Assembly: GCA_017421905.1 (NCBI GenBank)
Contig: JAFOHH010000220.1
Span: 1-12,104 of the forward strand
Length of the DNA stretch: 12,104 bases
Direction: 5' to 3'
DNA from: Clostridia bacterium
GTDB taxonomy: Bacteria > Bacillota > Clostridia > Christensenellales > Borkfalkiaceae
Made by a program: the position numbers and the translations under genes. This document shows positions 5,817 to 12,104 of the stretch, piece by piece. The first letter of the stretch is position 1, and each line of letters opens with the position of its first letter. The notes below the pieces were generated by a model. That model made no database searches, was not told the DNA's origin, and saw only the letters and a list, made by a program, of their open reading frames with translations.

Positions 5817-6701
5817 ATGATTCGGCTTTGCGCCTTTTCAGACGAAGCGGACGCATCTCTTGCCGGGCAAATTGCCGCGCTGAAGGATAACGGCATTTGT
5901 TTGACCGAGCTAAGAAGCGTAAGCGGAAAAAACGTAAAGGATTTTACCGTGGAAGAAGCGCGAGAAATTGCTGCGGAACTAGCAAAAAACGGCATTTCCG
6001 TTTGGTCTATCGGCTCGCCCCTTGGCAAAACGGACGTTACTACCGATTTTGGCGAATATGAAAAGGAAATACGCCACGTTTGTGAAATTGCCCAAGTTTT
6101 TGGGGCGAAAAACGTGCGCCTATTCAGCTTTTTTAACGCTTACGAGGAGGAAGAGGAGGTTGTTTCCCGCATGCGCGCTATGGCGGAGATTCTTGCGGAA
6201 TACGGCCTTACGCCCTGCCACGAAAACGAAAAGGAAATTTACGGCGATACCGCCGCGCGCGTAATAGCGCTACTGGATAAAGTGCCTACGCTATCCTCCG
6301 TTTACGACCCCGCAAACTTTGTGCAGGTGGGCGAAGAGGACGAGGCCGCCCTTTTAGAGCTGCAACGCCGCGCCAAGTACTTCCATATAAAGGATTCATC
6401 TAAAAAAACGGAGGCTATCGTTCCGGCAGGCAAGGGCGACGGGGGTATCCCTGCCATCGTTGCGCGAATCGCCGCCAAAGAGGCCGATCAAGAACAAGAC
6501 GTGGTGCTGACCTTAGAGCCGCACCTTGCGCTGTTTGACGGATACGCGCAAATTGACAATACGGAATTAAAGCACGAGTACCGCTTTGATAGCGCAACGG
6601 AGGCTTTTAGCGCTGCGGCAAACGCCTTAAAGGGCATCCTTACCGCAAACGGATATCAAGAAATCGCAGGAGGAATTTGGAAACATGCAAGCAGGACTTA
6701 A
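5817..6701 (+). CDS. Sugar phosphate isomerase/epimerase-like TIM barrel (AP_endonuc_2 family), first copy
   Basis: This 294-residue protein of the xylose-isomerase-like superfamily, related to IolE/IolI and sugar epimerases, is probably a metal-dependent cytoplasmic enzyme acting on a keto-sugar or derivative. Metal- and substrate-site elements are visible in barrel order: TELRSV (Glu31), CHENE (134-138), YDPANF (Asp164), YFHIKD (His190), and LEPH (Glu234/His236). The start is set by AGGAGG 6 bases upstream. It is the first gene of the operon and overlaps the next gene by 17 bases, so the two related enzymes are made together. The exact reaction cannot be read from the sequence: isomerisation, epimerisation, dehydration, or elimination from a 3-keto sugar are all chemistries known in this superfamily. 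Confidence 0.8.
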   Translation: MIRLCAFSDEADASLAGQIAALKDNGICLTELRSVSGKNVKDFTVEEAREIAAELAKNGISVWSIGSPLGKTDVTTDFGEYEKEIRHVCEIAQVFGAKNVRLFSFFNAYEEEEEVVSRMRAMAEILAEYGLTPCHENEKEIYGDTAARVIALLDKVPTLSSVYDPANFVQVGEEDEAALLELQRRAKYFHIKDSSKKTEAIVPAGKGDGGIPAIVARIAAKEADQEQDVVLTLEPHLALFDGYAQIDNTELKHEYRFDSATEAFSAAANALKGILTANGYQEIAGGIWKHASRT

Positions 6702-7467
6702 TTTATATTCCATTCGCAACAAAATCGGCACGGAAGAGGATTTCCTTGCCACCGCCCAAAAATTAAAAGATATGGGCTACGATTATTTGCAATACTCGGG
6801 GGCAGCCTTTGATGCAGATCGCATCAAGCGCGTAACCGAGCAGGTGGGCATTCCCGTAAACCTTACCCACGTTGCGCAAAGCCGCATTATCGACGATCCC
6901 CAAAAGCTGATGGAGGAGCACGCAAAGTTCGGCTGCAACTATATCGGCCTCGGTTGCATTTCCCCTGCCGATATTTTGGACGAAAAGAAAACCAAGGATA
7001 TCATTGATCAATTAAACCGTTCGGCAGAACTGATGCAAAAGAGCGGTTTTCAATTCTTCTATCACCACCATCAATTCGATTTTTTCCGCTACGAATCGGG
7101 CGATACGCCCTTTGATTATATGGTAAAAAACGCACCGTATATTCACTTTATTATAGATACGTACTGGCTACAAATGGGCGGTATGGATATTGCCGCAAAA
7201 ATGCGCAGCGTTGCAGGCAGAATGGAATGCGTGCACTTTAAGGATTGGAAAAATACCTATACCGTAAAGGAAGGAACGCCCAATCCCGACTTCCACCCCG
7301 TATTTACCTCGGTTGGCGACGGCACGTTTGACTTTGCCGCTATTAAAAAGGTGGCGGAAGAATGCGGTGCAAAATACTTCTACGTAGAACAAGATAACGC
7401 GGCAGACGCGCCCGATCCCTTCGAGCCCGTAAAACGCAGCATCACCTATATCAAAAACAACTTATAA
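6685..7467 (+). CDS. Sugar phosphate isomerase/epimerase-like TIM barrel, second copy
   Basis: This 260-residue xylose-isomerase-like barrel is clearly diverged from the preceding one. Conserved strand-end motifs are NLYSIR near the N-terminus, FYHHHQFDF (125-133), IDTYWLQMGG (157-166, Asp158), CVHFKDW (182-188), VGDGTFDF (210-217) and VEQD (234-237). The histidine and acid residues at barrel strand ends imply a bound divalent metal. The FYHHHQFDF and DTYW motifs are what I recall for short members near Gfo/Idh/MocA genes in gut bacteria. GGAGGA sits ~10 bases before the ATG, inside the upstream gene. It is followed after 13 bases by an oxidoreductase gene, suggesting that the pair acts on one keto intermediate. 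The substrate is unknown. Confidence 0.8.
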   Translation: MQAGLNLYSIRNKIGTEEDFLATAQKLKDMGYDYLQYSGAAFDADRIKRVTEQVGIPVNLTHVAQSRIIDDPQKLMEEHAKFGCNYIGLGCISPADILDEKKTKDIIDQLNRSAELMQKSGFQFFYHHHQFDFFRYESGDTPFDYMVKNAPYIHFIIDTYWLQMGGMDIAAKMRSVAGRMECVHFKDWKNTYTVKEGTPNPDFHPVFTSVGDGTFDFAAIKKVAEECGAKYFYVEQDNAADAPDPFEPVKRSITYIKNNL

Positions 7468-7480
7468 GGAGATAAGGAAA

Positions 7481-8668
7481 ATGGAAAAAGTAAGATACGG
7501 CATTATCGGCCTTGGCAACCAAGGTACGATGTATTCGGTACACCTGTTTGCGAAAGACAAAATTAAGGACGGCTATATCACCGCCCTTTGCGATATCAAC
7601 CCCGCAAAAATTGAATATTCTAAAAAAACCTTAAAGGACGAAAGCATCACCTACTTTACCGACTATATCGAAATGCTGGATAGCGGACTTGTAGACGCGG
7701 TTCTCGTAGAAACGCCCCACTACTTCCACCCCGAAATGGTTATGGAATGCTTAAAGCGCGGCATTCACGCCGTGTGCGAAAAGCCTGCGGGCGTATATAC
7801 CAAGCAGGTACGCGAAATGAACGAGGCAGCGGCGAAATCGAACGCGCTCTTTGGTATGATGTTCAACCAAAGAACCAACTGTTTGTACCGCAAAATGAAG
7901 GAAATGATTGCAAGCGGCGCTATTGGCGAGCTGCAACGCGTTACTTGGATTATTACCGATTGGTTCCGTACGCAAAGCTATTACGATAGCGGCAGCTGGC
8001 GCGCAACCTGGTCGGGCGAAGGCGGCGGCGTTCTGTTTAATCAATGCCCCCACCAAATTGACCTCGTGCAATGGATCGTAGGCGAGCTGCCTGCCTCTGT
8101 AAACGCATTTTGCCAGTACGGCAAGTGGCATAACATTGAGGTAGAAGACGAGGTTACCGCATTCTTCCGCTTTAAAAACGGCGCAACGGGTGTGTTTATT
8201 ACCACCACGGGAGAAGCCCCCGGCTCTAACCGCTTGGAAATTTCGGGCACGAAAGGCAAGCTGCTTTGCGAAAACAACGAGCTCGTTTGGTATAAAAACG
8301 AGGAAGATTCTCAAGCATACTCCAAGGTGGCAAAAGACGGCTTCCGCCCGCCGAATAAGGAAATTATTAAGGTGGAAACGGACGGCGAAAACCCCCAACA
8401 CGCGGGCATCATCAACAACTTTACCCAAGCGATTTTGGGCAAAGAAAACCTGTTCGTTTTGGGAACGGACGGCATTGCGGGCGTAGAGCTGACCAACGCC
8501 ATTTCCCTTTCGGGCTGGCTGGGCGGAAAAGAAGTAACCCTGCCCGTAGACGAAGACCTTTACCTTGCCGAACTGACCAAACGGTGCGAGACTTCTGCGA
8601 AAAAGGAAGGTAGCGACGCCACCGTTATGGATACCACCGCTTCTACCGGTAGCAGTTTTAACAAATAA
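7481..8668 (+). CDS. Gfo/Idh/MocA family NAD(P)-dependent oxidoreductase, first copy
   Basis: This 395-residue protein has an N-terminal Rossmann fold (YGIIGLGNQGTM, dinucleotide motif at 10-15) and the family's CEKPAG motif (Glu100-Lys101-Pro102), where the Lys is the usual catalytic residue. The C-terminal alpha/beta domain includes SWRATWSGEGGGVLFNQ and HQIDL (His191, Asp194), which line the sugar pocket. Such enzymes oxidise or reduce a sugar or inositol carbon with NAD(P). AAGGAG lies 9 bases before the ATG. It is placed after two isomerase-like genes and before a second family member. The last ~25 residues are a Ser/Thr-rich tail with no recognised role. It is probably cytoplasmic, since no signal peptide is present. 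The substrate is not determinable; GH109-like glycosidase activity is a less likely alternative for this family. Confidence 0.85.
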   Translation: MEKVRYGIIGLGNQGTMYSVHLFAKDKIKDGYITALCDINPAKIEYSKKTLKDESITYFTDYIEMLDSGLVDAVLVETPHYFHPEMVMECLKRGIHAVCEKPAGVYTKQVREMNEAAAKSNALFGMMFNQRTNCLYRKMKEMIASGAIGELQRVTWIITDWFRTQSYYDSGSWRATWSGEGGGVLFNQCPHQIDLVQWIVGELPASVNAFCQYGKWHNIEVEDEVTAFFRFKNGATGVFITTTGEAPGSNRLEISGTKGKLLCENNELVWYKNEEDSQAYSKVAKDGFRPPNKEIIKVETDGENPQHAGIINNFTQAILGKENLFVLGTDGIAGVELTNAISLSGWLGGKEVTLPVDEDLYLAELTKRCETSAKKEGSDATVMDTTASTGSSFNK

Positions 8669-8675
8669 AAAATTT

Positions 8676-9653
8676 ATGAAAGTTGCAGTTGTAGGACTCG
8701 GCGTAATCGGTGCGGTTCACGCCGAAATTTTAAGAAAACGCGGCGACCTTTACGCCGTATGCGACGTAGATGAAAGCAAGCTTTCCGCTTACGACGCGGT
8801 AAAGGAAACCGATTATATCCGTCTTTTAGACGAGGTAAAGCCCGAGGCGGTACATATTTGCACGCCCCACTATTTGCACGCGGATATGGTAATAGAGGCG
8901 TTAAAACGCAATATTCACGTGCTTTGCGAAAAGCCCCTTTGCATTTGCGAGGAAGATATCGTACGCATTTTAGAGGCGGAGCGCGCGTCTTCGGCAACGC
9001 TTGGCGTATGCCTGCAAAACCGCTATAACGCCTCGAACGTCTATGCAAAAGAATACCTTGCGGATAAGAAAATACTTGCAGGCGACGCTCTCGTTGCTTG
9101 GAAAAGAACGGCAGGCTATTACGCTTCTGCCCCGTGGCGCGGAAAGTGGGCAACCGAGGGCGGCGGCGTGCTTATCAATCAGTCCCTGCACACCTTAGAC
9201 CTGTTGCAATGGCTTTGCGGCATGCCGAAAGCCCTTACCGCAAGCGTTTCTAACTTAACCCTGCAAAAGGAAATTGAGGTAGAAGACACCGCAACCCTGC
9301 TTATGGAAGGAGATAGCCCCCTCAACTTTTTTGCAACGATTGGTAGCGGGCGCGATTTACCCGTAGAACTGACCGTATGGGCGGAAACCGCGGAAGGCAA
9401 GCGCGAAACGATTAAGGTTATGCCCAACTACGTTGTCATTAACGAAAAAATCGTTTCCTTCGAGGCTTTAGCACCCAGCAAGTACGGCAAGGTTTGCTAC
9501 GGCAGCGGACACGAGCCCCTCATTGCCCATTTTTACGACTGTATTGCAGAAGGAAAACCCTTCCCCATAAACGGCGAAGAGGGCGCAAAGGTCGTGCGAC
9601 TGATTCTTGCCGCCTACCGCAGTAAAAACAACAAAACGGAAATTTCAAAATGA
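8676..9653 (+). CDS. Gfo/Idh/MocA family NAD(P)-dependent oxidoreductase, second copy
   Basis: This 325-residue relative of the preceding gene is shorter. It has the Rossmann motif VVGLGVIGAVHA near residue 5, CEKPLC (Glu85-Lys86-Pro87), and WRGKWATEGGGVLINQ followed by HTLDLLQWL (His172, Asp175). The shared W+..W..EGGGVL.NQ..H..DL.QW block indicates paralogy with the first copy, but the two differ in length and in most other positions. No Shine-Dalgarno sequence precedes the ATG: the 7 bases between the genes are AAAAATT-like, so translation probably depends on coupling to the upstream gene. Its stop overlaps the uxaC start by ATGA. It is plausibly the partner reaction (oxidation versus reduction) to the first copy; this is inference. 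Confidence 0.83.
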   Translation: MKVAVVGLGVIGAVHAEILRKRGDLYAVCDVDESKLSAYDAVKETDYIRLLDEVKPEAVHICTPHYLHADMVIEALKRNIHVLCEKPLCICEEDIVRILEAERASSATLGVCLQNRYNASNVYAKEYLADKKILAGDALVAWKRTAGYYASAPWRGKWATEGGGVLINQSLHTLDLLQWLCGMPKALTASVSNLTLQKEIEVEDTATLLMEGDSPLNFFATIGSGRDLPVELTVWAETAEGKRETIKVMPNYVVINEKIVSFEALAPSKYGKVCYGSGHEPLIAHFYDCIAEGKPFPINGEEGAKVVRLILAAYRSKNNKTEISK

Positions 9654-10975
9654 AAGACTTTTTTAAAGACGAATTATTTCTTTCCTGCCCTTCAGCCGTA
9701 ACGCTGTATCAAGGGGTAAAGGATTTGCCCATTATCGATTATCATTGCCACCTAGACCAAAAAGCCATTGCCGAAAACCGCACCTTTGCGGATATCGGCG
9801 AATTTTGGCTTGCCGCAGACCACTACAAATGGCGTTCTATGCGCCTTTGCGGTGTGGAAGAATACTATATTACGGGCATGGCTTCGTACAAAGAAAAATT
9901 TTTGCAGTACGCTAAAATTATGCCCAAGCTCGTTGGTAGCCCCTTATATTACTGGACGCATATGGAACTGCGCGCGGTGTTTGGCATTACCCTTCCCCTT
10001 GGCGAAGATACCGCTGAGGAAATTTACCGCGAGGCAACCGAAAAATTGCGTACCCTTTCGGTACAAAAATTACTAACCGCCTTTGGCGTAGAAGCCCTGG
10101 CAACGACCGACGACCCCGTAGACGACCTCGCTTGCCACGGCGTGCACGGCGGCGTAAAAGTTGCACCTACCTTCCGCCCCGATAAGGCGTATTGCCCGAC
10201 GGACGAATATCTTGCCGCCCTGGAAAAGGCGGTGGGAACGCCCATTTGCTCCCTTTCCGATTTTACGGCGGCACTTTGCGCGCGGCTGGACTTCTTTACC
10301 CAAAAGGGCTGCTTTATTGCCGACCACGGGTTTGAATTTTTCCCCTGCTGCTACGCAAACAAAGAGGAGGCAGAGGCGTTATTTTTGAAAAGAAACGCCC
10401 TTTCCGCCGAGGAAAAGGACGCGCTGTTTGGCTACCTGCTGCTGTTCCTTATGAAGGAATACAAAAAGCGCAATATCACCGCCCAACTGCACTTTGCGGT
10501 AAAACGCAACGTAAACCGCGAGCTGTTTGCCGCAGTCGGCGCAGATAGCGGCATCGATATCGTGGGAGAAGCCCCCAAAACGGGCGAGGTTCTCACCTTT
10601 TTGCAGCAGCTTTCGGATAGCGAACGCCCCAACCTGATTTTATACCCCTTAAACGACGCATCTCTTCCCGCTCTCACCGCTCTTTCGGGCGCGTTTGCCC
10701 GCGTAAAAATAGGGGCGGCGTGGTGGTTTAACGATACGGTAGAGGGGATTCGCCGCAATCTTACCACCCTTGCGGAATACGCCGTACTCGGCACGAGCTA
10801 CGGTATGCTAACCGACTCCCGCAGCTTTTCCAGCTACTGTCGGTTTGACTTTTTCCGCAGAATTTTATGCGACTTTTTAGGCAGAAAGGTAGAGGCCGGA
10901 GAATGCGCTCTTTCGCACGCGCAGCAAACGGCAGCCGATCTTTGCTATTATAACGCCAAGGAGCTAATAAAATGA
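9650..10975 (+). CDS. uxaC: Glucuronate (uronate) isomerase, divergent
   Basis: This 441-residue amidohydrolase-fold enzyme converts glucuronate to fructuronate (or galacturonate to tagaturonate). Recognisable family motifs are DYHCHL (His32, His34), DHYKWRSMR (His58, Tyr59), the WTHMEL strand, ATTDDPVDDL (151-160), RPDKAY (176-181), ADHGFEF (Asp225, His226), GAAWWFND (355-362) and GMLTDSRSF with Asp389 and Arg391. It is ~30 residues shorter than E. coli UxaC. Two blocks differ from what I recall as canonical: the usual GALRNNN reads AVKRNVN (283-289), and the usual RHEYFRRILC reads RFDFFRRILC (398-407), losing the His and changing Glu to Asp. The ATG overlaps the previous stop (ATGA), and uxuA follows with another ATGA overlap, so the role in the uronate pathway is well supported even if substrate preference has shifted. 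Confidence 0.9.
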   Translation: MKDFFKDELFLSCPSAVTLYQGVKDLPIIDYHCHLDQKAIAENRTFADIGEFWLAADHYKWRSMRLCGVEEYYITGMASYKEKFLQYAKIMPKLVGSPLYYWTHMELRAVFGITLPLGEDTAEEIYREATEKLRTLSVQKLLTAFGVEALATTDDPVDDLACHGVHGGVKVAPTFRPDKAYCPTDEYLAALEKAVGTPICSLSDFTAALCARLDFFTQKGCFIADHGFEFFPCCYANKEEAEALFLKRNALSAEEKDALFGYLLLFLMKEYKKRNITAQLHFAVKRNVNRELFAAVGADSGIDIVGEAPKTGEVLTFLQQLSDSERPNLILYPLNDASLPALTALSGAFARVKIGAAWWFNDTVEGIRRNLTTLAEYAVLGTSYGMLTDSRSFSSYCRFDFFRRILCDFLGRKVEAGECALSHAQQTAADLCYYNAKELIK

Positions 10976-12024
10976 AAATGACCTTTCGCTGGTACGGGGA
11001 AAGCGACCCCGTTACCCTTTCTCACATCCGCCAAATCCCCAACATGAGCGGCGTTGTTACCGCCGTGTACGACGTACCCGTTGGCGAGGTTTGGCCCACG
11101 GAAAAAATTGCGCGCCTTTATTCCCTTTGCCAAGAAAATGGGCTGGAAATGGAGGTAATTGAATCCGTTCCCGTACACGAGGATATTAAGCTTGGCCGCC
11201 CCACGCGCGATAAGCTGATTGCCGCATACGCCCAAACCCTGCGCAATTTAGGCCGCTTTGGCGTGAAATGCGTTTGTTATAACTTTATGCCCGTGTTCGA
11301 CTGGCTGCGCACCAACCTGAAAACGGTTGCCGAGGACGGAAGCACCTCTCTTTCTTACCACCACGACGAGCTGATGGGTATGGATAAAACCAACCTGCAC
11401 CTCCCCGGCTGGGACGAAAGCTATCAAAAGGACGAGCTGATTGCCCTCCTTTCCGCATATGAAAGCATTACGCACGAAAAGCTGTTTGAAAACCTCGTTT
11501 ACTTTTTAAAGGGCATTTTGCCCGCTTTGGAGGAAACGGGAATTAAAATGGCAATTCACCCCGACGATCCCCCGTGGGATATGTTCGATTTACCCCGCAT
11601 TATCACGGGTGCGGACTCTTACGAAAAGCTGTTTGCGGCTGTACCCTCCCCCTTAAACGGCGTTACCTTTTGCACGGGTTCGCTTGGAGCAAGCCGAAAA
11701 AACAACCTCGTTTCTATGGCGCAAAAGTACGCAAGCCGCATTCATTTTGCCCATATTCGCCAGCTAAAGCTGACGGGCTCGCACGATTTTACCGAAGCGG
11801 GACACCTTACCGCATCGGGCGACCTAGATATTTACGGCGTGGTAAACGCGCTGGTTGCGGCAGGGTTTGAAGGGTACGTACGCCCCGATCACGGACGCAA
11901 CATTTGGGGCGAGGACGGCAAACCCGGCTACGGCTTGTTTGACCGCGCTCTTGGAGCGGCATATTTAAACGGACTGTTTGAATCGGCAGAAAAACATCTA
12001 AAAGAAAAGGAGAACAACAAATGA
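10972..12024 (+). CDS. uxuA: D-mannonate dehydratase
   Basis: This 350-residue enzyme removes water from D-mannonate to give 2-keto-3-deoxygluconate, the substrate of KdgK. The start MTFRWYGESDPVTLSHIRQIP, followed by GVVTAVYDVPVGEVWP, is characteristic of the UxuA family. The metal ligands are in place: HPDDPP (His196), FCTGS (Cys234), FAHIRQ (His261) and RPDHGR (Asp306). YNFMPVFDW (103-111) is also a family motif. The length fits Gram-positive members (~350, versus 394 in E. coli). AAGGAG lies 8 bases before the ATG; a second ATG two codons later is an alternative start. It overlaps uxaC and the next gene by ATGA on both sides. Fe2+ or Mn2+ dependence is known for the family. Confidence 0.95.
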   Translation: MKMTFRWYGESDPVTLSHIRQIPNMSGVVTAVYDVPVGEVWPTEKIARLYSLCQENGLEMEVIESVPVHEDIKLGRPTRDKLIAAYAQTLRNLGRFGVKCVCYNFMPVFDWLRTNLKTVAEDGSTSLSYHHDELMGMDKTNLHLPGWDESYQKDELIALLSAYESITHEKLFENLVYFLKGILPALEETGIKMAIHPDDPPWDMFDLPRIITGADSYEKLFAAVPSPLNGVTFCTGSLGASRKNNLVSMAQKYASRIHFAHIRQLKLTGSHDFTEAGHLTASGDLDIYGVVNALVAAGFEGYVRPDHGRNIWGEDGKPGYGLFDRALGAAYLNGLFESAEKHLKEKENNK

Positions 12025-12104
12025 AACTTCCCTTTACGGTAAATTTAACCGATAAAATTGCAGTTGTTACGGGCGCAGGCGGCGTGCTTTGCAGCGAAAT
12101 GGCA
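12021..12104 (+). CDS. SDR-family oxidoreductase, probably D-mannonate oxidoreductase (fructuronate reductase), N-terminus only
   Basis: Only 28 codons are inside the window. After MKLPFTVNLTDKIAVV comes the dinucleotide-binding motif TGAGGVLCSEMA, a variant of the SDR TGxxxGxG loop. The start is supported by AAGGAG 8 bases upstream and an ATGA overlap with uxuA. Bacillota often use an SDR enzyme beside uxuA to reduce fructuronate to mannonate, with the start 'TGGGGVLG/C', and this is the one step otherwise missing from the pathway here. The function is inferred from position and 28 residues, so the SDR call is firm and the substrate call is moderate. Confidence 0.7.
   Translation, partial: MKLPFTVNLTDKIAVVTGAGGVLCSEMA

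Noticed and set aside
7751..8428. Minus-strand open frame of 225 codons opposite the first oxidoreductase
   Set aside because: It is a shadow of a gene whose protein is clearly a Gfo/Idh/MocA oxidoreductase. It has no ribosome binding site or recognisable motif.
8674..9153. Minus-strand open frame opposite the second oxidoreductase
   Set aside because: It is an antisense shadow of a well-supported gene, with Arg/Pro-rich composition typical of such shadows.
1..12104. CRISPR array, insertion sequence, prophage, tRNA or rRNA
   Set aside because: No regularly spaced repeats, transposase or integrase motifs, terminal inverted repeats flanking genes, or tRNA/rRNA-like sequences were seen.

Overview
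The window reads as a piece of a metagenomic Bacillota/Clostridia-like genome. This is inferred from strong AGGAGG-type ribosome binding sites, sigma-A promoters, an AraC-controlled uronate regulon with ATGA-overlapping genes, and a short-chain-dehydrogenase-type gene in the fructuronate-reductase position. I cannot assign a genus. Its centre is a hexuronate catabolic locus. No RNA genes, insertion sequences, CRISPR arrays or phage genes were seen.

Layout. (A) 1-~720, minus strand: the C-terminal DNA-binding part of a LuxR-type regulator and the start of a DUF4091-like protein. Codon use differs from the rest, and this block is joined in mid-gene to the next one, so it is probably a foreign piece (assembly chimera or real recombination). 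(B) ~723-2066, minus: a secreted metallophosphoesterase with a carbohydrate-binding-like N-terminal domain, cut at its 3' end by the join, with a near-consensus promoter and a 20-bp palindrome upstream. (C) 2161-3003, minus: mntP manganese exporter with its own promoter, long leader and terminator. (D) 3068-5715, minus: araC, kdgA, kdgK and a terminator. (E) 5737-12104, plus: two sugar isomerase/epimerase-like TIM barrels, two Gfo/Idh/MocA oxidoreductases, uxaC, uxuA and the start of an SDR oxidoreductase (probably fructuronate reductase). The operon continues beyond the window.

How it fits together. UxaC, the SDR enzyme, UxuA, KdgK and KdgA make a complete route: glucuronate -> fructuronate -> mannonate -> 2-keto-3-deoxygluconate (KDG) -> KDPG -> pyruvate + glyceraldehyde-3-phosphate. 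It is split over two divergent transcripts with the AraC regulator gene between them. The four genes ahead of uxaC (two TIM barrels, two NAD(P)-dependent oxidoreductases) are not part of the textbook pathway. They look like a feeder module delivering glucuronate from an unusual donor. One testable idea is redox-neutral cleavage of a glucuronide by 3-oxidation, beta-elimination, hydration and re-reduction; an inositol-like or epimer-converting route is the main alternative. UxaC itself is divergent at two normally conserved motifs.
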